Below are positions 27,885-36,593 of a DNA stretch of 64,000 nt, in pieces. The first letter of the stretch is position 1, and every line of letters begins with the position of its first letter. Source of the DNA: Streptomyces sp. TBY4 (GTDB lineage: Bacteria > Actinomycetota > Actinomycetes > Streptomycetales > Streptomycetaceae); contig NZ_JANAVF010000004.1 in the NCBI RefSeq assembly GCF_024213195.1, positions 1-64,000 of the forward strand, read 5' to 3'. Below the pieces are notes generated by a model. It was not told the origin of the DNA and searched no databases. It saw nothing but the letters and a program-made list of their open reading frames with translations. Made by a program: the position numbers and the translations under genes.

Positions 27885-28796
27885 GTGATCGAGGCACGCC
27901 ACCTCCGAGTTCTGCGCGCTGTCGCCGGAACCGGGTCCTTCTCCGCCGCCGCCCGCGAGCTCGGCTGTACGCAGCCGGCCGTCTCCCAGCAGATGAAGGC
28001 GCTGGAACAGTCCGCCGGCACCCCGCTGCTGATCCGCACCGGGCGCGAGATGCGCCTCACCCAGGCCGGTGAGGCGCTGGTCCGGCATGCCGCCGGGATC
28101 CTCGCCGGGCTGACGGCCGCGGAGGAGGAGGTCGCGGCGATCGCCGGGCTGCGGGCCGGCCGGGTCCGGCTGGTCTCCTTCCCCAGCGGCAGTTCCACGC
28201 TGGTGCCGACCGCGCTCGCGGCGATGCGCGCCGAGCATCCGGGGACCCGGATCTCGCTGGTCGAGGCGGAGCCGCCGCGTTCGGTGGAGATGCTGCGCGA
28301 GGGGGACTGCGATCTCGCGCTGGCCTTCCGCTACGGAGGCGCGTCCGGATCGGCGGCCGATTCGGTGGCCGAGTGGGAGGACCTCGTGGTCCGGCCGCTG
28401 CTCACCGACCGGCTCGTCGGACTGGTTCCCGAGGGGCACCGGCTGGCGGGCGCGGAGCGGGTGGGCATGGCGGAGCTGGCCGACGAGCCCTGGATCGCGG
28501 GTTGTCCGCGCTGCCGCCGCCATCTGGTGGAGGTGTGCGAGGGCGTCGGCTTCACCCCGCGCATCGACTTCGCCACCGACGACTACCCGGCCGTGGTCGG
28601 CCTGGTCGGGGCCGGGCTCGGGGTCGCGGTGCTGCCGGAGCTCGCGGTGGAGTCCGTACGGGCCAAGGGTGTGAGCACCCTCGTCGTGGAACCGGCTGTC
28701 GAGCGGGAGGTCGTCGCGCTGACCCTGCCCGACCTGGCCCGGGTCCCGGCGGTGGCCGCGACCCTGGCCCAGCTGGAGCGGGCCGCCCGGCGCTGA
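27885..28796 (+). CDS. LysR-family transcriptional regulator
   Basis: The N-terminal helix-turn-helix (LRVLRAVAGTGSFSAAARELGCTQPAVSQQMKAL) and the substrate-binding domain (PSGSSTLVPTALAAM ... GVAVLPELAV) are typical; the length is 303 residues. The GTG start has no spaced ribosome-binding site, but TATGCT lies 5 bases upstream, so the mRNA may be leaderless. It is divergent from the MOSC-SDR pair, the usual arrangement for a LysR regulator and its target. The effector is unknown. Confidence 0.9.
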   Translation: MIEARHLRVLRAVAGTGSFSAAARELGCTQPAVSQQMKALEQSAGTPLLIRTGREMRLTQAGEALVRHAAGILAGLTAAEEEVAAIAGLRAGRVRLVSFPSGSSTLVPTALAAMRAEHPGTRISLVEAEPPRSVEMLREGDCDLALAFRYGGASGSAADSVAEWEDLVVRPLLTDRLVGLVPEGHRLAGAERVGMAELADEPWIAGCPRCRRHLVEVCEGVGFTPRIDFATDDYPAVVGLVGAGLGVAVLPELAVESVRAKGVSTLVVEPAVEREVVALTLPDLARVPAVAATLAQLERAARR

Positions 28797-28804
28797 GCCG
28801 CCCC

Positions 28805-28919
28805 GCGGCCGGACGGGGCCGCGGTCGGGCGGACCCGCGGCCGGACGGGGCCGCGGTCGGACGGACCCGCGGCCGGACGGGGCCGCGGTCGGACGGACCC
28901 GCGGCCGGACGGGGCCGCC
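28805..28919. repeat. 32-bp tandem repeat, about 3.6 copies
   Basis: Units start at 28805, 28837, 28869 and (partial) 28901, and begin GCGGCCGGACGGGGCCGCGG. Copies differ at one or two bases. Each unit contains a near-palindrome, so strong stem-loops can form. It lies between the converging lysR-type gene and whiD. There are no spacers, so it is not a CRISPR array. Confidence 0.9.
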
Positions 28920-29056
28920 ACGCGAAGGGCCGTACGGCGGTACGGCCGGTCGGGTGGCAGCCCGGTCCGGTACGGGACACGCCCGTGCGTGCCGGTGCTG
29001 TGCGTGCTCCCGAGCAGCGGAGAAACGTTCCTTCGGTCGTTTCGTGCGCAGACCGC

Positions 29057-29392
29057 TCAGTGCGGAGCGATCGGCGTGCTCGGCCCGATCGCGGTCGTCG
29101 CCGGGATCAGGCGATGGCGTGCGCGGCCCATCAGTTCTTCGCGTTCGTCCTCGGTGAGGCCGCCCCACACCCCGTAGGGCTCGCGGACGGCGAGTGCGTG
29201 CGCGGCGCATTCAGAACGCACCGGGCATCGCATGCAGACCTCTTTAGCCGAGGTCTCGCGCGCGCTCCTGGCCGCGCCCCGCTCGCCTTCCGGGTGGAAG
29301 AAGAGGGAGCTGTCGACCCCGCGACAGGCAGCCAGCAGCTGCCAGTCCCAGAGGTCGGCGTTCGGTCCGGGGAGGCGGGAGAAATCTGCCAT
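29057..29392 (-). CDS. whiD: WhiB-like iron-sulfur developmental regulator WhiD
   Basis: WhiD is a 4Fe-4S WhiB-family protein needed for late sporulation in Streptomyces. From the ATG at 29392 (GAGGA ribosome-binding site 6 bases away) it has 111 residues starting MADFSRLPGPNADLWDWQ. The cluster ligands are Cys23, Cys53, Cys56 and Cys62. The GVWGG turn and basic C-terminal segment (MGRARHRL) follow. The position beside bldM matches S. coelicolor. It acts with sigma factor HrdB-type partners in other WhiB proteins; the target here is inferred. Confidence 0.96.
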   Translation of the reverse strand: MADFSRLPGPNADLWDWQLLAACRGVDSSLFFHPEGERGAARSARETSAKEVCMRCPVRSECAAHALAVREPYGVWGGLTEDEREELMGRARHRLIPATTAIGPSTPIAPH

Positions 29393-29771
29393 TGGTAGTC
29401 CTCTTGGTGCCGGTACTGAGGCGGATACGGTCCATGTCTCCACACCTACTGTCGTAGTAGATGTAAATATGACTCATTGGGAATCTAGCCTCAGACATGC
29501 GCCAAACGGAAGGAAAGCCGCCAAATAGGGCATACCGTCATCTGGAGGACACGCGAAGAGTGGCACCCGCCTCGTGTTCGCTTCCTCACGTAGAGTGCCG
29601 AAGGTGTCCGTCCGACCCGTAACTCTTTCGAGTGACCATCGTTGAGAGTGCGAAGGCGGTTGAACCAAGAAGTTCTCGGACAGGTGTCCGGGGGCATCGA
29701 CCGCACAGGTGACGATACGTACCAGCCTGGAGGCTCAAGGTGACGCGCATCAGCAGCTGCGGAGGGCGGTC
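29393..29771. promoter_or_regulatory. whiD-bldM divergent control region
   Basis: This 379-base region is less GC-rich than its surroundings and must hold the promoters of both genes. Two inverted repeats stand out: CTACT-GTCGT-AGTAG at 29446-29460 on the whiD side, and CGGACA-GG-TGTCCG at 29677-29690 on the bldM side. The first is followed by the AT-rich ATGTAAATATGA. I cannot assign a binding protein with confidence. Confidence 0.6.
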
Positions 29772-30383
29772 ATGACATCCGTCCTCGTCTGCGACGACTC
29801 CCCGCTTGCCCGAGAGGCGCTCCGTCGCGCGGTTGCCACCGTGCCCGGCGTCGAGCGTGTGACGACGGCTGCCAACGGCGAGGAAGTCCTCCGCCGCTGG
29901 GGTGCCGACCGTTCCGATCTGATTCTGATGGATGTACGGATGCCCGGGCTCGGCGGTGTGGAGACGGTTCGCCGGCTGCTCTCGGCCGACCCCGGCGCCC
30001 GCATCATCATGCTGACGGTCGCCGAGGACCTGGACGGCGTGGCCCTCGCGGTCGCCGCCGGCGCCCGCGGGTACCTGCACAAGGACGCCTCGCGCGCCGA
30101 ACTGCGGGCCACGGTCACCCAGGCCCTCGCCGACCCGACCTGGAGGCTGGCCCCGCGCCGGCTCCGCTCGGCCGAGATGGGCGCCGCGCCCACGCTCACC
30201 GCGCGCGAGATCCAGGTGCTGGAGGGCATGAGCCACGGCCGGTCCAATGCGGAGATCGGGCGCGAGCTCTTCCTCTCCGAGGACACGGTCAAGACGCACG
30301 CCCGCCGGCTGTTCAAGAAGCTGGGCGCGTCCGACCGGGCGCACGCCGTGGCGCTCGGGTTCCGCTGGGGCCTGGTCCGCTGA
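29772..30383 (+). CDS. bldM: Atypical response regulator BldM
   Basis: BldM controls aerial growth and sporulation genes, as a homodimer or with WhiI. The 203-residue protein has a receiver domain with VCDDS and Asp54 (LILMDVRMPG) and a LuxR-type DNA-binding domain (LTAREIQVLEGMSHGRSNAEIGRELFLSEDTVKTHARRLFKKLG). Published work on S. coelicolor BldM found that phosphorylation of Asp54 is not needed. The ATG at 29772 follows GGAGGG; the in-frame extension upstream is not conserved. It diverges from whiD. Confidence 0.97.
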   Translation: MTSVLVCDDSPLAREALRRAVATVPGVERVTTAANGEEVLRRWGADRSDLILMDVRMPGLGGVETVRRLLSADPGARIIMLTVAEDLDGVALAVAAGARGYLHKDASRAELRATVTQALADPTWRLAPRRLRSAEMGAAPTLTAREIQVLEGMSHGRSNAEIGRELFLSEDTVKTHARRLFKKLGASDRAHAVALGFRWGLVR

Positions 30384-30390
30384 CCGCGCG

Positions 30391-30416
30391 ACCGCCGGCC
30401 CTCACCGGCCGGCGGT
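30391..30416 (+). terminator. Hairpin after bldM
   Basis: A 10-bp perfect stem ACCGCCGGCC / GGCCGGCGGT with a 6-base loop lies 8 bases after the bldM stop. There is no T-run. Confidence 0.7.
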
Positions 30417-30597
30417 GCCGCCCTCCGGAATCTCCCGCCGCCCGATCCGCCGCACCCTGGTGCGCGCCGGGGATTGACGGTGCACAATCCGGGGGACGTG
30501 TCGCTTCGGGCGCGATGCCGCATGCTTGAGGGTGTGGCGCATCCTGAGATGTCGCCGCGGGGACGATTCGGCCGAGCGGGAGGGGAGGGGCCAGAGC

Positions 30598-31350
30598 ATG
30601 AGTTCCGGTGCACCCACCCCGCACAATCCGTCGACGCACGACGCCTCGACGCATAACGCTTCGACGTACAACACGGGCCGCGGTGCCACGAATGCCCCGG
30701 CGCCAAGGCACCATGGATTGATGCGCGACGACGAGGCCCCGGGGTCACCCGCGACCACAGGCGGCAGCGGCGCCTCCCGGAACAGCGGGGACGGTACCGT
30801 CAGCGCGCTCGTACGCCGTGCGGTGGAAGGCGACGAGCAGGCCACCCACGATCTGCTCGCCTTCGTGCACCCCCTCGCCATCCGTTACTGCCGCTCCCGC
30901 CTGTCGAGGCTCCCGGGTGACGCTCGTCACTTCGTGGAGGACCTGGCGCAGGAGGTCTGCGTCGCCGTCCTGATGGCCCTGCCGCGCTACCGCGACACCG
31001 GGCGCCCCTTCGAGGCGTTCGTCTTCGCCATCGCCGCGCACAAGGTCGCCGATCTCCAGCGGGCCGCCATGCGCCATCCGGGCAGTACGGCCGTGCCCTC
31101 CGACGAGATGCCGGAGCGGCCCGACGACTCGCTGGGTCCGGAGGAGCGCGCCCTGCTGAGCAGCGACGCCGCCTGGGCCAAGAAGCTGCTCGCCAACCTT
31201 CCGGAGAACCAGCGCGAGCTCCTCGTCCTGCGCGTGGCCGTCGGCCTGACGGCCGAGGAGACCGGGCAGATGCTCGGCATGTCCCCCGGGGCGGTGCGCG
31301 TCGCCCAGCACCGGGCGCTGAGCCGGCTCCGCGCGCTCGCCGAGCAGTAG
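30598..31350 (+). CDS. shbA: ECF-type RNA polymerase sigma factor, probable ShbA
   Basis: Sigma region 2 ([18 protein letters not shown] ... [17 protein letters not shown], then [18 protein letters not shown]) and region 4 ([45 protein letters not shown]) are clear. The position next to bldM corresponds, as I recall, to ShbA, which transcribes the principal sigma gene hrdB. The ATG at 30598 has a GGAGGGG ribosome-binding site and gives 250 residues; ATG 30721 would remove a Ser/Thr/His/Asn-rich N-terminus with the short repeat [10 protein letters not shown]. The family call is safe, the name less so. Confidence 0.82.
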   Translation: MSSGAPTPHNPSTHDASTHNASTYNTGRGATNAPAPRHHGLMRDDEAPGSPATTGGSGASRNSGDGTVSALVRRAVEGDEQATHDLLAFVHPLAIRYCRSRLSRLPGDARHFVEDLAQEVCVAVLMALPRYRDTGRPFEAFVFAIAAHKVADLQRAAMRHPGSTAVPSDEMPERPDDSLGPEERALLSSDAAWAKKLLANLPENQRELLVLRVAVGLTAEETGQMLGMSPGAVRVAQHRALSRLRALAEQ

Positions 31351-31379
31351 GCCGTACGCCGAGCAGTAGGCCGTACGCC
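31342..31379 (+). repeat. 19-bp tandem duplication at the end of the sigma gene
   Basis: GAGCAGTAGGCCGTACGCC is repeated twice exactly (31342-31360 and 31361-31379). The first copy includes the sigma factor stop codon; the second feeds the left arm of the terminator. Confidence 0.9.
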
Positions 31380-31406
31380 GAGCGGTTGGCCCGTACGGCG
31401 GTTTTT
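31370..31406 (+). terminator. Rho-independent terminator of the sigma gene
   Basis: Stem GCCGTACG (31370-31377) with CGTACGGC (31392-31399), then GG and five T residues. It separates the sigma gene from guaB. Confidence 0.8.
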
Positions 31407-31413
31407 CCCGTAG

Positions 31414-33021
<1,608 letters not shown>

Positions 33022-33045
33022 TCGGGGCAGCTTCCAGCAGCTCAG

Positions 33046-33073
33046 AGGGGCGGGCCCGGACGGGTCCGCCCCT
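33046..33073 (+). terminator. Hairpin after guaB
   Basis: AGGGGCGGGCCCG pairs with CGGGTCCGCCCCT with a single G-U pair and a 2-base centre. It lies 25 bases after the guaB stop; no T-run. Confidence 0.75.
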
Positions 33074-33175
33074 CCTGCGTGCCCGGTGCGTGCGTCCGTA
33101 CAGCGGTCACCGGAACGCGGCGCGCCGGGGTTCGGGGATACTGGACGGGCAGACCCACAGGAAAGGCCACCACAC

Positions 33176-34300
33176 GTGACTGAGATCGAGATCGGGCGCG
33201 GCAAGCGCGGCCGCAGGGCGTACGCGTTCGATGACATCGCCATCGTCCCCAGCCGCCGTACCCGGGACCCGAAGGAGGTCTCGATCGCCTGGCAGATCGA
33301 CGCCTACCGCTTCGAGCTCCCGTTCCTGGCCGCCCCCATGGACTCGGTCGTCTCCCCGCAGACCGCCATCCGCATCGGCGAGCTCGGCGGCCTCGGCGTG
33401 CTGAACCTCGAGGGCCTGTGGACCCGCTACGAGGACCCGCAGCCGCTGCTCGACGAGATCGCGGAGCTGGACGAGGCGTCCGCCACCCGCCGCCTCCAGG
33501 AGATCTACTCCGCCCCGATCCAGGCGGACCTGATCCGGCAGCGCATCAAGGAGGTGCGCGACTCCGGTGTCGTCACCGCCGCCGCGCTCTCCCCGCAGCG
33601 CACGGCCGAGTTCTCCAAGGCCGTCGTCGACGCGGGCGTGGACATCTTCGTGATCCGCGGCACCACCGTGTCGGCGGAGCACGTCTCCGGCGCCGCCGAG
33701 CCGCTGAACCTCAAGCAGTTCATCTACGAGCTCGACGTCCCGGTCATCGTGGGCGGCTGCGCCACCTACACCGCGGCCCTGCACCTGATGCGCACCGGCG
33801 CGGCCGGTGTCCTGGTCGGCTTCGGCGGCGGCGCCGCGCACACCACGCGCAACGTCCTCGGCATCCAGGTCCCGATGGCCACCGCCGTCGCCGACGTGGC
33901 CGCGGCCCGCCGCGACTACATGGACGAGTCCGGCGGCCGCTACGTGCACGTCATCGCCGACGGCGGCGTGGGCTGGTCCGGCGACATCCCGAAGGCCGTC
34001 GCCTGCGGCGCCGACGCCGTGATGATGGGCTCCCCGCTGGCCCGTGCCACGGACGCGCCCGGCAAGGGCAACCACTGGGGCATGGAGGCCGTCCACGAGG
34101 ACGTGCCGCGCGGCAAGAAGGTCGACCTCGGCACGGTCGGCACCACCGAGGAGATCCTCACCGGCCCGTCGCACTCCCCGGACGGCTCGATGAACATCTT
34201 CGGCGCGCTGCGCCGCTCGATGGCCACCACCGGCTACAGCGAGCTCAAGGAGTTCCAGCGGGTCGAGGTCACCATCGCGGACTCGCAGCACAGCCGCTGA
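33176..34300 (+). CDS. guaB3: GuaB3-type IMP dehydrogenase-family protein without catalytic Cys
   Basis: This 374-residue protein has the IMPDH/GMP reductase barrel but no CBS domains. FDDIAIVPSRRTRDPKEVS, FLAAPMDSVVSP, VIVGGCATYTAALH and VIADGGVGWSGDIPKA are family blocks. The loop that carries the catalytic Cys in GuaB (GPGSICTTR) reads GGGAAHTTR here, with His in place of Cys. It matches the GuaB3 group that follows guaB in actinobacteria and whose role is uncertain. The GTG at 33176 has GGAAAGG about 9 bases away. Confidence 0.9.
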   Translation: MTEIEIGRGKRGRRAYAFDDIAIVPSRRTRDPKEVSIAWQIDAYRFELPFLAAPMDSVVSPQTAIRIGELGGLGVLNLEGLWTRYEDPQPLLDEIAELDEASATRRLQEIYSAPIQADLIRQRIKEVRDSGVVTAAALSPQRTAEFSKAVVDAGVDIFVIRGTTVSAEHVSGAAEPLNLKQFIYELDVPVIVGGCATYTAALHLMRTGAAGVLVGFGGGAAHTTRNVLGIQVPMATAVADVAAARRDYMDESGGRYVHVIADGGVGWSGDIPKAVACGADAVMMGSPLARATDAPGKGNHWGMEAVHEDVPRGKKVDLGTVGTTEEILTGPSHSPDGSMNIFGALRRSMATTGYSELKEFQRVEVTIADSQHSR

Positions 34301-34315
34301 CACCCGTCACGCACC

Positions 34316-34357
34316 GCCTGAGGCCCGGCTCCCCCTGTGGGGAGCCGGGCCTCAGGC
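34316..34357. terminator. 19-bp hairpin terminator after guaB3
   Basis: A 19-bp perfect stem (34316-34334 with 34339-34357) and a CTGT loop lie between the convergent guaB3 and membrane-protein genes. It probably works in both directions. Confidence 0.88.
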
Positions 34358-34377
34358 ATGTGCCGGGTACGACGGGG

Positions 34378-34926
34378 TCAGGCGGCCTTGCGGGCCGACT
34401 GGAAGGCGGTGTAACCGCCGACGGCGAGGAAGAGGTACGTCATCGGGCCCGACGTCTCCTTCCAGGCGTCGACGAGCAGGGACGTGCCGAGGCTGACGAC
34501 GTCCATGGTGCTCACGCCGAGCTGGTCAGCGCCGATCATCGCGATGCCGAAGAGCTGGCCGGCGAAGACGGCCGCCAGTGAGAGCAGGGCGCTGAGCACC
34601 GGCAGGAGCGGGTTGCTGCCGCCGAGCTTGCCGGCGGCGAAGCCGACAGCGGCGCCGACGGCGACGGCCGCGAAGCCGATCTGGTACTCGGTCAGGCCGA
34701 TGATCGTGCCGTAGACGGCCGCGGTGACCAGGGCGGCGCCCACGGCGGCGGCGATGCCGAGGCCCACGTTGGCGGGGCGCGCCGGGGCGGGGGCCTGCGC
34801 CTGGAGGAAGTCGGCTCCGGACGGGCCGGGGTACGGGGTCAGGAAGTCGGCCCCGGACGGGCCGGGGGCCGGGGCCGCGGAGGCGGGCGTGGAATCGGGC
34901 GCGGGCTGCTGGAACTGCTGGCTCAT
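34378..34926 (-). CDS. Membrane protein with duplicated GPSGADFL motif
   Basis: The 182-residue protein starts with a cytoplasmic Pro/Ala/Gln-rich segment of about 55 residues in which PGPSGADFL occurs twice. Four hydrophobic helices follow (GLGIAAAVGAALVTAAVYG, IGFAAVAVGAAVGFAAG, VLSALLSLAAVFAGQLFG and a C-terminal MTYLFLAVGGYTAF). A GGGGGGA ribosome-binding site lies 8 bases before the ATG. I do not recognise a family with known function. Confidence 0.82.
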   Translation of the reverse strand: MSQQFQQPAPDSTPASAAPAPGPSGADFLTPYPGPSGADFLQAQAPAPARPANVGLGIAAAVGAALVTAAVYGTIIGLTEYQIGFAAVAVGAAVGFAAGKLGGSNPLLPVLSALLSLAAVFAGQLFGIAMIGADQLGVSTMDVVSLGTSLLVDAWKETSGPMTYLFLAVGGYTAFQSARKAA

Positions 34927-35075
34927 GGAGAAATCCCCCCCAGGGATGCGTGGGCACACGGGCCCGCACGGCTGACGTGGGGGTGTATGCGCGAGATAAG
35001 TCGCCGCAGGCTAGCAGCAGGCTGCGACATCCATGGAGGGGTTTCGGGCGGGCGGACCGTGCGTGCGGGGGCTCT

Positions 35076-36305
35076 TCAGAGGCGGTGCGCGGCGCCCGCC
35101 GGGCTGGCGCCCCGGGTGTCCAGGAGCAACTGGGCCTTCACCGCCAGGCCTTGCAGGTCGTACGTGCGGTGGTGCTGGAGCAGGATCGTCAGATCGGCGT
35201 TGGCGGCGGCCTCGTACAACGATTCGGCGCGGGGGACCGGCTGGTCCCTGACGCGCCACCCGGCGATGTACGGGTCGTGGTAGCTGATCAGGGCGCCGAG
35301 GTCGAGGAGGCGGCTGGCGATCTCGCGGGCCGGGGAGCCCTCCTGGTCGGCGAGGTCCGGCTTGTAGGTGACGCCCAGGAGGAGGACGCGGGCGCCGCGC
35401 GCGGACTTGCCGTGCTCGTTGAGCAGGGTGGCGCTGCGCTGGATGACGTACTGCGGCATCCGGTCGTTGATCTCCTGCGCCAGGCCGACCATGCGCAGCG
35501 GGTGGCCCGGGGTGCGGGTGGTGTGGGGGAGGTAGTTGGGGTCGAGGGGGACTCCGTGGCCGCCGACCCCGGGGCCGGGGCGGAAGGCCTGGAACCCGTA
35601 CGGCTTGGTCTCGGCGCACCGGATGACGTCCCACAGGTCCACGCCGAGGTCGTGGCAGAGCACGGCCATCTCGTTCATGAGGGCGATGTTGACGTGCCGG
35701 TAGTTCGTCTCGAGGAGCTGGACCGTCTCCGCCTCGCGTAGGCCGCGGGCGCGGACCACCTTCTCGGTGAGGCGGGCGTAGAAGGCGTGCGCGGACTCGG
35801 TGCAGGCGGGGGTGAGGCCGCCGATGACCTTGGGGGTGTTGGAGATGCCGTGCGTGCGGTTGCCGGGGTCGAGGCGGCTGGGGGAGTAGGCCAGGTGGAA
35901 GTCCCGGCCGGCGCGCAGGCGGGAGCCCGATTCGAGGATCGGGCGCAGGTAGTCCTCGGTGACCCCGGGGTGGGCCGCCGATTCGAGGATCACGGTGGTG
36001 TGCGGGCGCAGTCGGGCGGCGAGCGTGCGGCCCGCCTCGCCGACCGCGGACAGGTCGAGTGCGCGGTCCGCGCCGAGCTGGGTGGGGGCGCAGATGACGG
36101 CGGTGCGGACCCGGCCGAGTTCGGCGGGGTTGGTGGTGACCCGGAAGCCGGCTGCCGACATGCGGCGGATCTCGGCGGCGGTGAGGGTGGAGTCCGTCGC
36201 CGGACCGCTGTCGTAGCCGACCGTCTCGATCCCGGCGGCCACGGCTGCCTGGGCGAGCGGGAGGCCGAGATGGCCGAGTCCGATGACGGCGAGATCTGCG
36301 GGCAT
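35076..36305 (-). CDS. UDP-glucose/GDP-mannose dehydrogenase-family protein lacking the catalytic Cys
   Basis: The 409-residue protein has the three-domain nucleotide-sugar dehydrogenase plan: NAD loop VIGLGHLGLPLA (residues 7-18), central helix LLETNYRHVNIALMNE and C-terminal LLLGVTYKPDLADQEGSPA. The active-site block, normally GGHC followed by P-DP, reads VGGHGVPLDPNYL with Gly251 in place of Cys. The catalytic Lys before LLE is Gln196, and the usual SPER is SPSR. It is therefore unlikely to oxidise sugars in the normal two-step way. Whether it binds nucleotide sugars cannot be said. The ATG has a purine-rich AAGGGACGG upstream. Confidence 0.85.
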   Translation of the reverse strand: MPADLAVIGLGHLGLPLAQAAVAAGIETVGYDSGPATDSTLTAAEIRRMSAAGFRVTTNPAELGRVRTAVICAPTQLGADRALDLSAVGEAGRTLAARLRPHTTVILESAAHPGVTEDYLRPILESGSRLRAGRDFHLAYSPSRLDPGNRTHGISNTPKVIGGLTPACTESAHAFYARLTEKVVRARGLREAETVQLLETNYRHVNIALMNEMAVLCHDLGVDLWDVIRCAETKPYGFQAFRPGPGVGGHGVPLDPNYLPHTTRTPGHPLRMVGLAQEINDRMPQYVIQRSATLLNEHGKSARGARVLLLGVTYKPDLADQEGSPAREIASRLLDLGALISYHDPYIAGWRVRDQPVPRAESLYEAAANADLTILLQHHRTYDLQGLAVKAQLLLDTRGASPAGAAHRL

Positions 36306-36593
36306 GGGGGTGCCGTCCCTTCCCTTCCCTGACTTGCATGAGGGGGCGGAGCGCGCAAGTCCTGTGGAGGAGGAGAGCTGGCGCAATGTCAGACTAGGCG
36401 TATATATGACAGATATGTCGCATTCGGGGGTGATGGCCGTCCTCGTGTTATCCACAGGCGGTGGCTGATGTGGGTGCGGACGGTGAGAATCATGAACGGG
36501 CGATGTGAGCGGGATCACCCACAACGGGTGGGATGACCGCACTGGGCGGCGCACGGCGTGACCGGCGTACGCGTCAACGGGAGGCAGGCAGCC

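Noticed and set aside
28805..28919. Possible CRISPR array
   Set aside because: Units are directly adjacent without spacers, and no cas genes are present.
29709..29771. Longer BldM start at 29709
   Set aside because: The extra 21 residues are not part of the receiver fold, while ATG 29772 has GGAGGG at the right distance and yields the known 203 residues.
36400..36430. GACA-GATA-TGTC inverted repeat before glpD as an operator
   Set aside because: The arms are only 4 bp, too short to call a site; it is mentioned only as an AT-rich candidate promoter area.
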